A DNA stretch of 18,921 bases from RGIG1681 sp045657465 (GCA_045657465.1 JAZOTD010000037.1:1-18921), one strand, 5' to 3'; counted from the first letter of the stretch, positions 7,821-16,218 are shown. A program made the numbers and translations. The notes: generated by a model not told the origin, from the letters alone.

Positions 7821-8574
7821 ATTTGAATAAGGAATTTATAATATCTTTAAATCCTAAGTAATTATCAATAAATGAACTTATTTGACCATATATTAAATTT
7901 CCAAAGAAAGAGTCTTCAATATATGCGGTGACTTTAGTCATAAATGATAGTGGTGAAACTAATTTAATTACAAAACAAATAATAATTAAGATAAGGAAGC
8001 ATTTAAAAAGGCCATATAGTGCACCGAGAGTTGTGTCCACAAGTTTAATAAAACCATTGGTCCTTAATTTTTGAACAATTTTTGAAATTGCAAATACGAC
8101 TAAATATAAAATTAAGATAGATGTCACAAATGATATTATATTTACAAAGAAGGTTGCGTATGTGTTTGAGATGATGTCAGCCAATGTTCTTGTTTTTACG
8201 CCTGAGTTATGAAGCTCTTTATATAAAGAAGGTTTGTTTAAAAACCAATCAAACATTTTGTTTGAAATCCCAGAAAAACCTTTATCAATTGTGCTTTCTA
8301 CAAATTCGTGAAGATTTGCTTTTGGAATATCTAGAAGGTTTTTTGCAAAATCTGCAGATTTATCAATCATATTAGATGAGTATTTATTTGAAATTGCGTC
8401 ATAAAGACCGACTTTATTATAAAAAAGAGCGAATGGTTTAAATAAGAAAAAGCTGAGAATTGCATTCATTGTTAGTGAAAAGTGTGACAAAACAGATGTC
8501 ATAAAACCTTTTTTTATTCCAACAAATATCAAGATACCAATGATTAAAATCAGAGCCAGATCTAACCAATTCAT
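7819..8574 (-). CDS. CvpA-family integral membrane protein (251 aa)
   Basis: The N-terminal MNWLDLALILIIGILIFVGIKKGF is the hallmark opening of CvpA/YshB-type proteins: a first helix, then a G-x-x-x-G-F turn. A second helix follows at about 30-50, and two further helices lie near residues 150-180 and 195-220. The long amphipathic middle part (about 55-145) is Lys and Ser rich. CvpA proteins sit in the cytoplasmic membrane; they were named for colicin V production, and their biochemical role is unclear. I chose ATG 8574 because GGAGG precedes it by 6-7 bases; the longer frame to 8802 would cross the promoter region and lacks support. It is monocistronic, divergent from ftsH and convergent with parAB across the parS cluster. 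Confidence 0.8.
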   Translation of the reverse strand: MNWLDLALILIIGILIFVGIKKGFMTSVLSHFSLTMNAILSFFLFKPFALFYNKVGLYDAISNKYSSNMIDKSADFAKNLLDIPKANLHEFVESTIDKGFSGISNKMFDWFLNKPSLYKELHNSGVKTRTLADIISNTYATFFVNIISFVTSILILYLVVFAISKIVQKLRTNGFIKLVDTTLGALYGLFKCFLILIIICFVIKLVSPLSFMTKVTAYIEDSFFGNLIYGQISSFIDNYLGFKDIINSLFK

Positions 8575-8598
8575 AAAAACCTCCACATGTGTGACTAT

Positions 8599-8628
8599 AT
8601 TATATAATAGATGGGAAAAATAGTCCAA
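8599..8628 (-). promoter_or_regulatory. Promoter of the CvpA-family gene
   Basis: On the minus strand TTGGAC (8628-8623) and TATAAT (8604-8599) are separated by 18 bp, about 25 bp ahead of the chosen start codon. This position supports the shorter reading of the gene. Confidence 0.65.
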
Positions 8629-8699
8629 TTTTATGACAAAATAAATTATAAATTTCAGGCAAAATTTGGTGTTATGATATATATAATTATTAAAAAAGA

Positions 8700-8728
8700 T
8701 TGATAAAAATATTATAATTTGGTAAAAT
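8700..8728 (+). promoter_or_regulatory. Promoter of ftsH
   Basis: TTGATA (8700-8705) and TAAAAT (8723-8728) have a 17-bp spacer. They lie ahead of the ribosome binding site TTGGAGG and the ATG at 8758. Confidence 0.65.
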
Positions 8729-8757
8729 ATAGGAAGTATTATATTGGAGGCAAATCG

Positions 8758-10950
8758 ATGAATGAAATGGAAGAAAAAAACCGTGATGCCAGAATAAAAC
8801 AACAGAAAGGCACATTTGTTAGAAATATAATAATTTGTGTGTCTGTTTTATTAATATTTACATTGGTGTTTTGGTTGGTTTCAAAAAATGCACGTGGAAC
8901 TGAAATAAGTTATAATGAATTTAGAACACAGCTTTCTGCGGGAAATATTGATGAAATTTATTTAAACGAATCAAAAATACAAATTTATTATGTTAATGAT
9001 GAAGCACATTGGATGTATGCAAGAGAAAGTGCTGAAAATGAAATTCAATCGTTAATAAGTGAACTTTATGCAAATAAAGATTTTGAAGGAACTATTCCAA
9101 AACTTAAATATGGAACAACTTCAACAATTTCAATTATGAGTATATTATATCCAGTTCTATCAATTATAGTATTTGGATTGATGATTTATTTCATATTGAG
9201 ACAAGTAAAAGGCGCGAACAACAAATCATTTGATTTTGTTAAGAGCCGTGCAAGAGTGTATCCAAGCAAAACGAAATTTACTGATGTTGCTGGTGAAGAT
9301 GAAGAAAAAGCTGAACTTGAAGATATTGTAGATTTCTTGAAAAATCCTAAAAAATATATTGATATTGGTGCAAAAATTCCAAAAGGTGTGCTTTTAGTTG
9401 GCCCTCCTGGAACCGGTAAAACCTTGCTTGCAAGAGCCGTTGCTGGTGAAGCAGGTGTTCCATTCTTTACAATAAGTGGTTCTGATTTTATGGAATTATT
9501 TGTTGGTGTTGGTGCTTCTCGTGTTAGAGATATGTTTGAAACTGCTAAAAAGGCAAAACCTTGCATTATATTCATTGATGAAATTGATGCAGTTGGCAGA
9601 CAACGTGGTGCTGGACTTGGTGGTGGAAACGATGAAAGAGAACAAACATTAAACCAATTATTGGTTCAAATGGACGGTTTTGAAGATAATGAAGGGATTA
9701 TTGTAATGGCGGCTACAAACCGTGTTGATATCTTGGACCCGGCACTTTTAAGACCTGGAAGATTTGATAGACGAGTTAATATTAATATTCCAGATGTTAA
9801 AGGCAGAGAAGAAATTTTAAAGGTTCATGCAAAAAACAAACCTTTAGACAAAAACGTAGATTTAAAAACAATTGCAAGAATAACATCAGGATTTACTGGT
9901 GCTGAAATTGAAAACCTTTTAAATGAATCAGCAATATTGGTTGCGAAAGAAAATAGAAAATTAATTACAACAGAAGATATTCAAAAATCAATGATGAAAG
10001 TTACACTTGGTCCTCAAAAGAAGAGCAGAGTAATTTCAGATGAAGACAAGTTTAACACGGCAGTCCATGAATCTGGACATGCAATCATTAATAAACTTGC
10101 AAAACACACATCTCCAGTTCAAGAAGTTTCAATCATTCCACGTGGTGGAGCTGGTGGTTACACACTTTCAGCTGATGATGATAAATTATTTTATTATAAA
10201 GACAAGCTTTTCTGCAGAATTCAAGTTTTGCTTGGTGGCATCGTTGCTGAAAAACTGTTTGTTGGTGATATGTCAACAGGAGCATCAAGTGACCTTAAAA
10301 AAGCAACATCGATTGCTAGAAGAATGGTTACTGAATGGGGTATGAGTTCTGAAGTTGGAATGGTTTATTGTGGAAATGACGACGCAGTGTTTATTGGAAA
10401 AAACTATCAAGAAAGAATGCCTTATAGTGAAAACCAAGCAGCTATTGTAGATGCTGAAGTTAAAAAGATTATTGATTCTTGTCAAAAAGAAACAGAAAAA
10501 CTTTTAACAAAACATAAAGATAAGCTTTTGACAATGGCAAATGTTCTTTTAGAAAAAGAAACAATTTATGCTGAAGAAGTTGACCTTATCATTGCGGGAA
10601 AATCTAAAGAAGAAATTGTTGAATACATCGAAAATAAAGATAAAAAACCTGCTGAAAATGTTGAAGTTAAACCTGCTGAAAATCAAACAGAAAATGCGGA
10701 AAAAATCGCAGAAAATACTCAAAAAAATATTAAAAATGTAGACGATTTATTAAAAGAAGCTGAAAAACGTGAAAATGAACAATTAAAAGCAGCACAAAAA
10801 ATTGTCGAAGAACCTGTGAAAAAAGAAGAAACAAAAGTGGAAGAAGTGGTAAATAAACCAGAAGAACAAAAAGCCGAAGAAAAACCAAAAACCACAAGAA
10901 AAAGAACTACAAAAAAACCTGAAACAAAAACAGAAGATACTGAAAAATAA
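8758..10950 (+). CDS. ftsH: ATP-dependent zinc metalloprotease FtsH (730 aa)
   Basis: This is a membrane-bound AAA+ protease that degrades misfolded membrane proteins and short-lived regulators. Two membrane helices (about 23-42 and 125-147) enclose an extracytoplasmic domain. The AAA domain shows Walker A GPPGTGKT (215-222), Walker B IIFIDEID (270-277) and the second region of homology ATNRVDILDPALLRPGRFD (about 319-337). The peptidase domain has the zinc motif HESGH (437-441) and a likely third ligand Asp (about 512, in GASSDLKKAT). The ATG at 8758 is chosen for its GGAGG; an in-frame ATG 13 codons upstream overlaps the promoter. The protein is longer than the usual 610-660 residues because of a Lys/Glu-rich tail of about 115 residues (615-730). 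A small gene follows after 23 bp. Confidence 0.96.
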   Translation: MNEMEEKNRDARIKQQKGTFVRNIIICVSVLLIFTLVFWLVSKNARGTEISYNEFRTQLSAGNIDEIYLNESKIQIYYVNDEAHWMYARESAENEIQSLISELYANKDFEGTIPKLKYGTTSTISIMSILYPVLSIIVFGLMIYFILRQVKGANNKSFDFVKSRARVYPSKTKFTDVAGEDEEKAELEDIVDFLKNPKKYIDIGAKIPKGVLLVGPPGTGKTLLARAVAGEAGVPFFTISGSDFMELFVGVGASRVRDMFETAKKAKPCIIFIDEIDAVGRQRGAGLGGGNDEREQTLNQLLVQMDGFEDNEGIIVMAATNRVDILDPALLRPGRFDRRVNINIPDVKGREEILKVHAKNKPLDKNVDLKTIARITSGFTGAEIENLLNESAILVAKENRKLITTEDIQKSMMKVTLGPQKKSRVISDEDKFNTAVHESGHAIINKLAKHTSPVQEVSIIPRGGAGGYTLSADDDKLFYYKDKLFCRIQVLLGGIVAEKLFVGDMSTGASSDLKKATSIARRMVTEWGMSSEVGMVYCGNDDAVFIGKNYQERMPYSENQAAIVDAEVKKIIDSCQKETEKLLTKHKDKLLTMANVLLEKETIYAEEVDLIIAGKSKEEIVEYIENKDKKPAENVEVKPAENQTENAEKIAENTQKNIKNVDDLLKEAEKRENEQLKAAQKIVEEPVKKEETKVEEVVNKPEEQKAEEKPKTTRKRTTKKPETKTEDTEK

Positions 10951-10973
10951 ACATATAAAAATCGAGGAATAAT

Positions 10974-11555
10974 ATGAAAAAAATATTCACTATTATTTCA
11001 GCGGTTATATCAGCACTTGTTGTGGCGTTCTTGATAACCATTAGTTTTGTAAAAACCAGTGTGGCTATTGAGAGTAATAATCCAAAATATGTTGTTGTTT
11101 TTAATCAATCAGCAACATCAACACAAACAAATGGTTATACCGTTGAAGATAAAGAGTATAAACAAATTTTAGATGGTATTAAAGAAATATCAAACATCTC
11201 TATATTGAATAGACTTGTTAATAATACAAAAGTATTTGCAACGGTTGATCAAGATTTGGATAAAACTTTTGCGAAATGGAACACATCATTAAAACAAACC
11301 AACATTGTTGTTGAACTTGTTTATGACAAGCAACAAGATGTTATTGTTACATATAATGGTTATACAAAAGTTGTTTCTTATTTCTGTTTATCATATGTTA
11401 TTCCTACAACAGACAAGTTTGCTGATATTGTTGTTTATTATGCTAACACAAACAACACTCAAGGTGATGCAAAAAACAAATCTTATGCTGAATGTAACCC
11501 ATTTGTTATTAAGGGGTTGGCAGGTGAATTTATTGAACTTGTAGATAAATTATAA
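10974..11555 (+). CDS. Small membrane-anchored or secreted protein, unknown function (193 aa)
   Basis: I do not recognise the family. One hydrophobic segment at residues 5-27 follows KK, so this is a signal anchor or uncleaved signal peptide. There is no lipobox Cys and no obvious AXA site except SVA near residue 30. The remaining 165 residues are Asn/Thr/Val rich and look like a small extracytoplasmic beta-rich domain. It starts 23 bp after ftsH with GAGGAA as ribosome binding site and no promoter of its own, so it is probably co-transcribed with ftsH. A role at the membrane next to FtsH, as modulator or substrate, is only a guess from position. Confidence 0.75.
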   Translation: MKKIFTIISAVISALVVAFLITISFVKTSVAIESNNPKYVVVFNQSATSTQTNGYTVEDKEYKQILDGIKEISNISILNRLVNNTKVFATVDQDLDKTFAKWNTSLKQTNIVVELVYDKQQDVIVTYNGYTKVVSYFCLSYVIPTTDKFADIVVYYANTNNTQGDAKNKSYAECNPFVIKGLAGEFIELVDKL

Positions 11556-11561
11556 AAAATA

Positions 11562-11590
11562 AAAACTGCCTACTTGGGCGGTTTTTGTTT
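11562..11590 (+). terminator. Terminator after the ftsH operon
   Basis: The stem AAAACTGCC / GGCGGTTTT with loop TACTTG runs into a T run, 6 bp after the stop codon. Confidence 0.85.
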
Positions 11591-11602
11591 AGGGGAAAAT
11601 GA

Positions 11603-11959
11603 ATGTTAAATTCTAGAAAAAATATTTCTAATTATAAGAATAATTGTATGCAAGATATTGTTGATACTGAATATATGCTTAGAGATTTTAAAAGAAGATA
11701 TGTTGAAATTAATCAAGAATCGGGATTTTATAGAATATTTAAAGCTTCAAAATACAGAGAAAAGAAAAAAGCGATCGAAAAAAGAATCGCCGAATTAGAA
11801 GAAAAACTAAAAGAATTAAAATTAGAATTAGAGATTTATAATACATTTGGTTTAGACATTCCACAAAATATTTCAAACTATCATCAAATTATGGCTATGA
11901 TTGAAAGACGAGATAAGAAGTTAGAAATTTTAATACTTATTGAAATGGGGCAAATGTAA
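11603..11959 (+). CDS. Small coiled-coil protein, unknown function (118 aa)
   Basis: This is a short, highly charged cytoplasmic protein. Residues about 20-85 are strongly helical, with a KRIAELEEKLKELKLELE stretch typical of a coiled coil. There are no membrane segments, catalytic motifs or Cys/His clusters apart from one Cys. The start follows AGGGGAAA by 4-5 bases; an overlapping ATG four bases earlier hits a stop after five codons. It lies just beyond the terminator of the preceding operon and I see no separate promoter, so expression probably depends on read-through. It has its own terminator. Confidence 0.75.
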   Translation: MLNSRKNISNYKNNCMQDIVDTEYMLRDFKRRYVEINQESGFYRIFKASKYREKKKAIEKRIAELEEKLKELKLELEIYNTFGLDIPQNISNYHQIMAMIERRDKKLEILILIEMGQM

Positions 11960-11984
11960 AAACATCACATTGTGATGTTTTTTT
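11960..11984 (+). terminator. Terminator after the coiled-coil gene
   Basis: The stem AACATCAC / GTGATGTT with loop ATT is followed by eight or so T residues. It begins at the stop codon. Confidence 0.85.
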
Positions 11985-12011
11985 GTTGAGCAAAACATTA
12001 TCAAATAAAAT

Positions 12012-12056
12012 AAAAATGTATAAAATGAAAAGATAATTTTCAAATTATACATTTTT
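12012..12056. terminator. 45-base symmetrical inverted repeat between convergent genes
   Basis: An outer 12-bp stem (AAAAATGTATAA / TTATACATTTTT) and an inner 6-bp stem (TGAAAA / TTTTCA) are separated by an AA/AA mismatch, with loop GATAA. It lies 4 bp beyond the ychF stop and is symmetrical with short T runs both ways, so it probably ends ychF transcription and backs up the rightward terminator. Confidence 0.6.
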
Positions 12057-12060
12057 AAAT

Positions 12061-13158
12061 CTAAACATTAAATTTAAAGAGAATAACATCACCGTCTTGA
12101 ACGACATAGTCTTTGCCTTCACTGCGAACCTTTCCAGCTTCTTTTGCGGCGTTGTAACTGCCATAGCTAACGAGATTGTCATATGAAACAACGTCGGCAC
12201 GAATAAAGCCTTTTTCAAAGTCGGTGTGAATTTTTCCTGCTGCGCCTGGTGCTTTTGTTCCTTTAACAATTGTCCAAGCTCGAACTTCTTTTTCACCAGC
12301 GGTTAGATATGAAATTTCACCAAGTGTTTCATAACCAAGTTTGATTACTTTTTCAAGTCCGCTTTCGCTAAGACCAAGGTCTTCTAAAAACATTTGTTTT
12401 TCATCATCTTCAAGCTCTGAAAGTTCTTGTTCGATTTTTGCACAAACAACCAAAACGTTTGAGTTTTCTGTTTTTGCATAGTCTTTAACTTTTTGCACAA
12501 ACACAAGAGAATCTTCAGGTTTGCCGATGTCGCTTTCTGAAATATTGCACGCATAAATAACTGGTTTTGTTGTAAGCAAGAAATAACCGTTTGCTATTTT
12601 TTGTTCATCATCATTTGAAATTGCAAGTCTGGCAGGTTTGCCATCATTTAAAAGATTACTCATCTTTTTCAAAAGTTCAACTTCAACCAAAAGATCTTTG
12701 TTGCCTTGTTTTAACATCTTTTCAGTTTTTTCGAGTTTTGTTTTAATTGTGTCAAGGTCAGCAAGAGCAAGTTCAGTGTTGATTGTTTCAATGTCTCTAA
12801 CTGGATCAACATTTCCGTCAACGTGGGTGATGTTTGCGTCAGCAAAGCATCTAACAACATGCACGATTGCGTCACATTCACGAATGGCTCCCAAAAATTT
12901 ATTTCCTAAACCTTCGCCACGTGAAGCACCTTTAACCAGGCCTGCAATGTCTACAAACTTTAAAACAGCAGGTGTGATTTTTTTTGTGTTATACATTTTT
13001 CCAAGCACGTTCAATCTTTCATCTGGCACAGGAACAATTCCAACATTTGGTTCAATTGTGCAGAATGGGTAGTTTGCAACTTCTGCTCCTACTTTTGTGA
13101 TTGCGTTAAACAATGTGCTTTTTCCAACATTAGGAAGTCCAACAACTCCAAGTTCCAT
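12061..13158 (-). CDS. ychF: Redox-regulated ribosome-binding ATPase YchF (365 aa)
   Basis: This is an Obg-family P-loop protein of the YchF/OLA1 group, which prefers ATP to GTP and associates with ribosomes. G1 is GLPNVGKST (7-15), Switch I includes YPFCTIEPNVG (30-40) and G3 is DIAGLVKGAS (70-79). G4 reads NISE (205-208) in place of NKxD, the substitution that gives YchF its adenine preference. A coiled-coil insertion spans about 125-180, and the C-terminal TGS domain (about 280-363) ends in FEKGFIRADVV and DGDVILFKFNV. Length matches the family. I chose ATG 13158 for AAGGAG 7 bases upstream, removing 11 extra residues of the longest frame. A TATAAT at 13188-13183 (minus strand) is a plausible -10, but the matching -35 is weak. 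Confidence 0.96.
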   Translation of the reverse strand: MELGVVGLPNVGKSTLFNAITKVGAEVANYPFCTIEPNVGIVPVPDERLNVLGKMYNTKKITPAVLKFVDIAGLVKGASRGEGLGNKFLGAIRECDAIVHVVRCFADANITHVDGNVDPVRDIETINTELALADLDTIKTKLEKTEKMLKQGNKDLLVEVELLKKMSNLLNDGKPARLAISNDDEQKIANGYFLLTTKPVIYACNISESDIGKPEDSLVFVQKVKDYAKTENSNVLVVCAKIEQELSELEDDEKQMFLEDLGLSESGLEKVIKLGYETLGEISYLTAGEKEVRAWTIVKGTKAPGAAGKIHTDFEKGFIRADVVSYDNLVSYGSYNAAKEAGKVRSEGKDYVVQDGDVILFKFNV

Positions 13159-13253
13159 AATAATCTCCTTTTTACAAGATTTATTATACATTACTTTTGC
13201 AAAAAAATAAAGTGTAACGGCATATTTTATAATTTTTAAAGATATAATTAAAT

Positions 13254-14036
13254 ATGAATTTCTGGATTTTATGTTTGCTTTGTGTGGTTCAGGGGCTTAC
13301 TGAATTTTTGCCAGTGTCTAGCAGTGGACATTTGTTGCTTGTTGAGCAATTGCTTGGAATAAAAGAAAATTTGTTGTTAATTAATTTGTTTTTGCATCTT
13401 GCAACGCTTTTGGCAGTGGTGGTTGTTTATAAAAAGATAATTTGGAAATTAATAAAAAAACCGTTTCAGCCTTTAACATATAAATTGCTGATGGCAACTG
13501 CTGTAACGGTTTTGTTTGCTGTTATATATAAAGTTTTAAATATTGACGCGTTTGTAACAAAAATATACGGGTTGTGTTTTATGATTACGGCGTTGTTATT
13601 GTTTTTGACATATAGGTTTCAGCAAAAAAGCAGTGTGATTAAATCTGGGGAAATGTCTTATAAAAATGCGCTCATAGTTGGAATAGTGCAAGGGTTTGCG
13701 GTGTTGCCGGGAATTTCTAGGTCAGGGTCAACCATTTCGGCAATGATTTTGATGGGAAACAACGAAAAAGATTCAGCAGAGTTTAGTTTTTTGCTTAGTG
13801 TTCCAATTATTGTTGGTGGGTTTATTGTTGAGCTTTTGAGTGCCAATGATTTATCACTAACCTTTGGCTCGGTTGGTGTTTTTGGATATTTATTTGCTTT
13901 TGTGTTGACTTTTGTGGTGGCGATGCTTGCACTGAAACTCACAATAAAATTGTTAAAAGATAAAAAATTTAATTGGTTTTCATTGTATGTATTGTGTGTG
14001 GGATTGCTTGTTTGTGGGTTAAATTTGTTCACATAA
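13254..14036 (+). CDS. uppP: Undecaprenyl-diphosphatase UppP/BacA (260 aa)
   Basis: This membrane phosphatase recycles undecaprenyl diphosphate to the monophosphate carrier for peptidoglycan synthesis; loss or excess alters bacitracin sensitivity. The two family signatures are present: QGLTEFLPVSSSGH (13-26) with the catalytic-site Glu 17 and His 26, and LPGISRSGST (151-160) with Arg 156. About eight hydrophobic segments fill the rest. The N-terminus aligns with known UppP starts, so ATG 13254 is secure even though no Shine-Dalgarno sequence precedes it. A TATAAT lies only 5 bp upstream (13243-13248). The coding strand is rich in TTG and GTG codons compared with neighbours. It is divergent from ychF and convergent with the M18 peptidase gene. 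Confidence 0.95.
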   Translation: MNFWILCLLCVVQGLTEFLPVSSSGHLLLVEQLLGIKENLLLINLFLHLATLLAVVVVYKKIIWKLIKKPFQPLTYKLLMATAVTVLFAVIYKVLNIDAFVTKIYGLCFMITALLLFLTYRFQQKSSVIKSGEMSYKNALIVGIVQGFAVLPGISRSGSTISAMILMGNNEKDSAEFSFLLSVPIIVGGFIVELLSANDLSLTFGSVGVFGYLFAFVLTFVVAMLALKLTIKLLKDKKFNWFSLYVLCVGLLVCGLNLFT

Positions 14037-14063
14037 AAAAGACATCTTTTTAGATGTCTTTTT
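14036..14063. terminator. Terminator of uppP, possibly bidirectional
   Basis: The stem AAAAAGACATC / GATGTCTTTTT with loop TTTTTA begins at the uppP stop codon. T runs on both strands allow it to serve also for the convergent peptidase gene, whose stop codon lies about 60 bp away. Confidence 0.85.
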
Positions 14064-14120
14064 GGTTGTTTTTTATTTTTTCACTATTTTCTGGTAATTA
14101 TTTTGTTATTTTTGCGTTTT

Positions 14121-15521
14121 TTAATTGTATTTATAGAAAGCCTCAAATGCTTTGTAGGTGCTATAAAGGTCGGCTTTTGAAACCACTTCATATGGTGCGT
14201 GCATTGACAAAACAGGAACACCAATGTCGACTGTGTCGATATTTAGGTTTGCGATATATTTTGCAATGGTTCCGCCACCGCCAAGGTCAACTTTTCCAAG
14301 TTCGGCCATTTGCCAAACAATTCCATATTCATTAAATGCTTTTCTAATTTCGCCAACAAATTCAGCATGTGCGTCATTTGATGAACTCTTTCCGCCAGCA
14401 CCTGTGAATTTGTTCATGCAGGTTCCGCAAGAAACAAAAGCGGCATTCATTTTTTCATAAACACTTGCAAAGCTTGGGTCAAAAGCTGCGGTTACGTCAG
14501 CAGACAAGCATTTTGAATTTGCTCGAACCTTTCTAAAGTTAGCACCGAGAGATTCTGCAACATCAGCCATAAGGTCTTCATAAATTTTACATTTCATTCC
14601 AGTGGTGCCTTCACTGCCGATTTCTTCTTTGTCAACGAGCATGCACATGATTGTGTGATCTGTTTCTGCGTCAAGTGTTGCTGTGAGAGCTGTGTATGCA
14701 CAAACTCTGTCGTCATGCCCATATGCAGAAATCATTGATCTATCAAAGCCAAGGTCTCTGGCAGGGTATGCTGGAACAACGCAAAGTTCACTGCTTAAAA
14801 AGTCTTCTTCGGTCATGCCGTATTTGTCGTTTAAGATTTTTAATATATTTAATTTAATTTTTTCTTTAATTTTTTCGTCTTTATAAGGAAGTCCGCCGAT
14901 AAGTACATTTAATTGTTCAGCTTCAATAAGTTTTGAAGAAGGTTGTTTCATTTGGTCTTGACCAAGGTGTGGTAAAAGGTCATTGATGCAGAAAACAGGA
15001 TCATTTTTGTCTTCACCGACAACAATGTTGATTTTGCTGCCGTCTTTTAAAATAACGGTTCCATGAATTGCGAGTGGAATGGTTGTCCATTGATATTTTT
15101 TGATTCCACCATAATAATGTGTTTTTAAAAAGCACATGTTTGCATCTTCATATAAAGGAATTTGTTTAAGGTCGATTCTTGGGGCATCGATATGTGATGC
15201 TACAAGACGAAAACCGTCATTCTCAAGATTGTTTGTTCCAACTTTAAAAATAACAATACTTTTTCCGCGATTTACGAAATATTTTTTGTCGCCAATTTTT
15301 AGTTTGTCGCCAAAATGATATTCGGTGTAACCATAATCTTTTATTAGTTTTTCAGTAAACTCACAAGACTCTCTTTCGGTTTTTCCTGCGTTTAAAAAGT
15401 TTTTATAACTTTCTGCGTAGGTGAATATTTTTGTTAGTTCATTTTCGCTTGATTCTTCATAATAATTTTTCTTTTTATAAAATAAATTTTCTTGCAATTC
15501 TTGTCCTGCGGTTTTTTCCAT
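14121..15521 (-). CDS. M18-family zinc aminopeptidase (466 aa)
   Basis: This is a metallopeptidase of family M18 (aminopeptidase I / aspartyl aminopeptidase), removing N-terminal residues from peptides in the cytoplasm. Expected zinc and catalytic positions are visible: SHIDAPRID with His 110, GHDDR with Asp 270, DKEEIGSEG with Glu 299/300, SADV with Asp 342 and MHAPYE with His 441. The length of 466 residues fits the bacterial ApeA-like branch. GGAGG lies 7 bases before the ATG at 15521. It has its own promoter and appears monocistronic. Residue preference, acidic or general, cannot be settled from the sequence. Confidence 0.93.
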   Translation of the reverse strand: MEKTAGQELQENLFYKKKNYYEESSENELTKIFTYAESYKNFLNAGKTERESCEFTEKLIKDYGYTEYHFGDKLKIGDKKYFVNRGKSIVIFKVGTNNLENDGFRLVASHIDAPRIDLKQIPLYEDANMCFLKTHYYGGIKKYQWTTIPLAIHGTVILKDGSKINIVVGEDKNDPVFCINDLLPHLGQDQMKQPSSKLIEAEQLNVLIGGLPYKDEKIKEKIKLNILKILNDKYGMTEEDFLSSELCVVPAYPARDLGFDRSMISAYGHDDRVCAYTALTATLDAETDHTIMCMLVDKEEIGSEGTTGMKCKIYEDLMADVAESLGANFRKVRANSKCLSADVTAAFDPSFASVYEKMNAAFVSCGTCMNKFTGAGGKSSSNDAHAEFVGEIRKAFNEYGIVWQMAELGKVDLGGGGTIAKYIANLNIDTVDIGVPVLSMHAPYEVVSKADLYSTYKAFEAFYKYN

Positions 15522-15549
15522 ATTTAAGCCTCCATTAATTTATAAATAT

Positions 15550-15579
15550 ATCCTAACAAAGAAATACTTTTTCTGTCAA
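15550..15579 (-). promoter_or_regulatory. Promoter of the M18 aminopeptidase gene
   Basis: A perfect -35 TTGACA (15579-15574, minus strand) and TAGGAT (15555-15550) have an 18-bp spacer, about 30 bp before the start codon. Confidence 0.65.
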
Positions 15580-15748
15580 TCGCAGAAAATAGACCTTTTT
15601 CACAAATTTGTATAATTGATAAAATTTTATGACTAAAAACGCCTAAAAGTTAAATAAAAATGCAATTAACATATAATAATATATGGAAAATGTTGAAAAA
15701 ATGTGAAATATTGTGATATATTTATAATATCAACATATGGGGTTTATT

Positions 15749-16132
15749 ATGAAAAAACACAACTTAACCATATTTTTTGGGGTTTTATTTGGTATTGCTA
15801 TGTTGCCTATTGCATACTTGTCGATATTTTTAGGTATAGCATTATCATTTTCAGGTGAAGAATTTTTTGCATATTTGCCATATATTTTAGCTGTGATGGC
15901 TTTTATAGTGATTGTGGCTTCTTGTTTTGCAAGACAAAATATTTGGATTTCAAGAGTTGTTCTTTTATTTTCAACTCTGGTTTTAAGTTCTGCTTTGATA
16001 TATTTGGTTTCAAAAGAAATCATTGCTCACTCAGCTATGATTTTTACAATTTATCTAGTGGTTGTTTTGTTAGGGATTGTTGCTACGACTTTTTCATATC
16101 TTGCAAAACCAAAAAACAAAAAACAAATATAA
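15749..16132 (+). CDS. Small polytopic membrane protein, unknown function (127 aa)
   Basis: I do not recognise the family. About four hydrophobic helices (near residues 7-30, 42-62, 68-88 and 96-118) end in a basic tail, KPKNKKQI, so both ends probably face the cytoplasm. There are no catalytic motifs. I prefer ATG 15749 because GGGG sits 6-7 bases upstream; an ATG four codons earlier would overlap that site. A TATAAT at 15723-15728 is a candidate -10 without a clear -35. The gene is monocistronic with its own terminator. Confidence 0.75.
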   Translation: MKKHNLTIFFGVLFGIAMLPIAYLSIFLGIALSFSGEEFFAYLPYILAVMAFIVIVASCFARQNIWISRVVLLFSTLVLSSALIYLVSKEIIAHSAMIFTIYLVVVLLGIVATTFSYLAKPKNKKQI

Positions 16133-16136
16133 ACAG

Positions 16137-16163
16137 AAAGATGACTTGGTGTCATCTTTTTTT
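16137..16163 (+). terminator. Terminator after the small membrane protein gene
   Basis: The stem AAAGATGAC / GTCATCTTT with loop TTGGT is followed by T residues. It insulates the tRNA region that follows. Confidence 0.85.
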
Positions 16164-16189
16164 ATAGCAAAAATAACATATGGGTTAGA

Positions 16190-16218
16190 TTGATTTTTAA
16201 AAAATCATGTGTTATACT
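16190..16218 (+). promoter_or_regulatory. Promoter ahead of the split tRNA-Arg gene
   Basis: TTGATT (16190-16195) and TATACT (16213-16218) with a 17-bp spacer end 20 bp before the tRNA fragment. It looks like the native promoter of the host tRNA gene. After the presumed insertion it would drive the intact tRNA further right. Confidence 0.7.

Noticed and set aside
9186..9575. 129-codon minus-strand frame inside ftsH
   Set aside because: It lies entirely antisense to the conserved AAA domain of FtsH, which is certain on the plus strand.
12638..13072. 144-codon plus-strand frame inside ychF
   Set aside because: Antisense shadow of the conserved YchF G domain; no start signals.
14054..14335. 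Plus-strand open frame after uppP
   Set aside because: It runs through the uppP terminator and antisense to the end of the M18 peptidase gene; no support as a gene.
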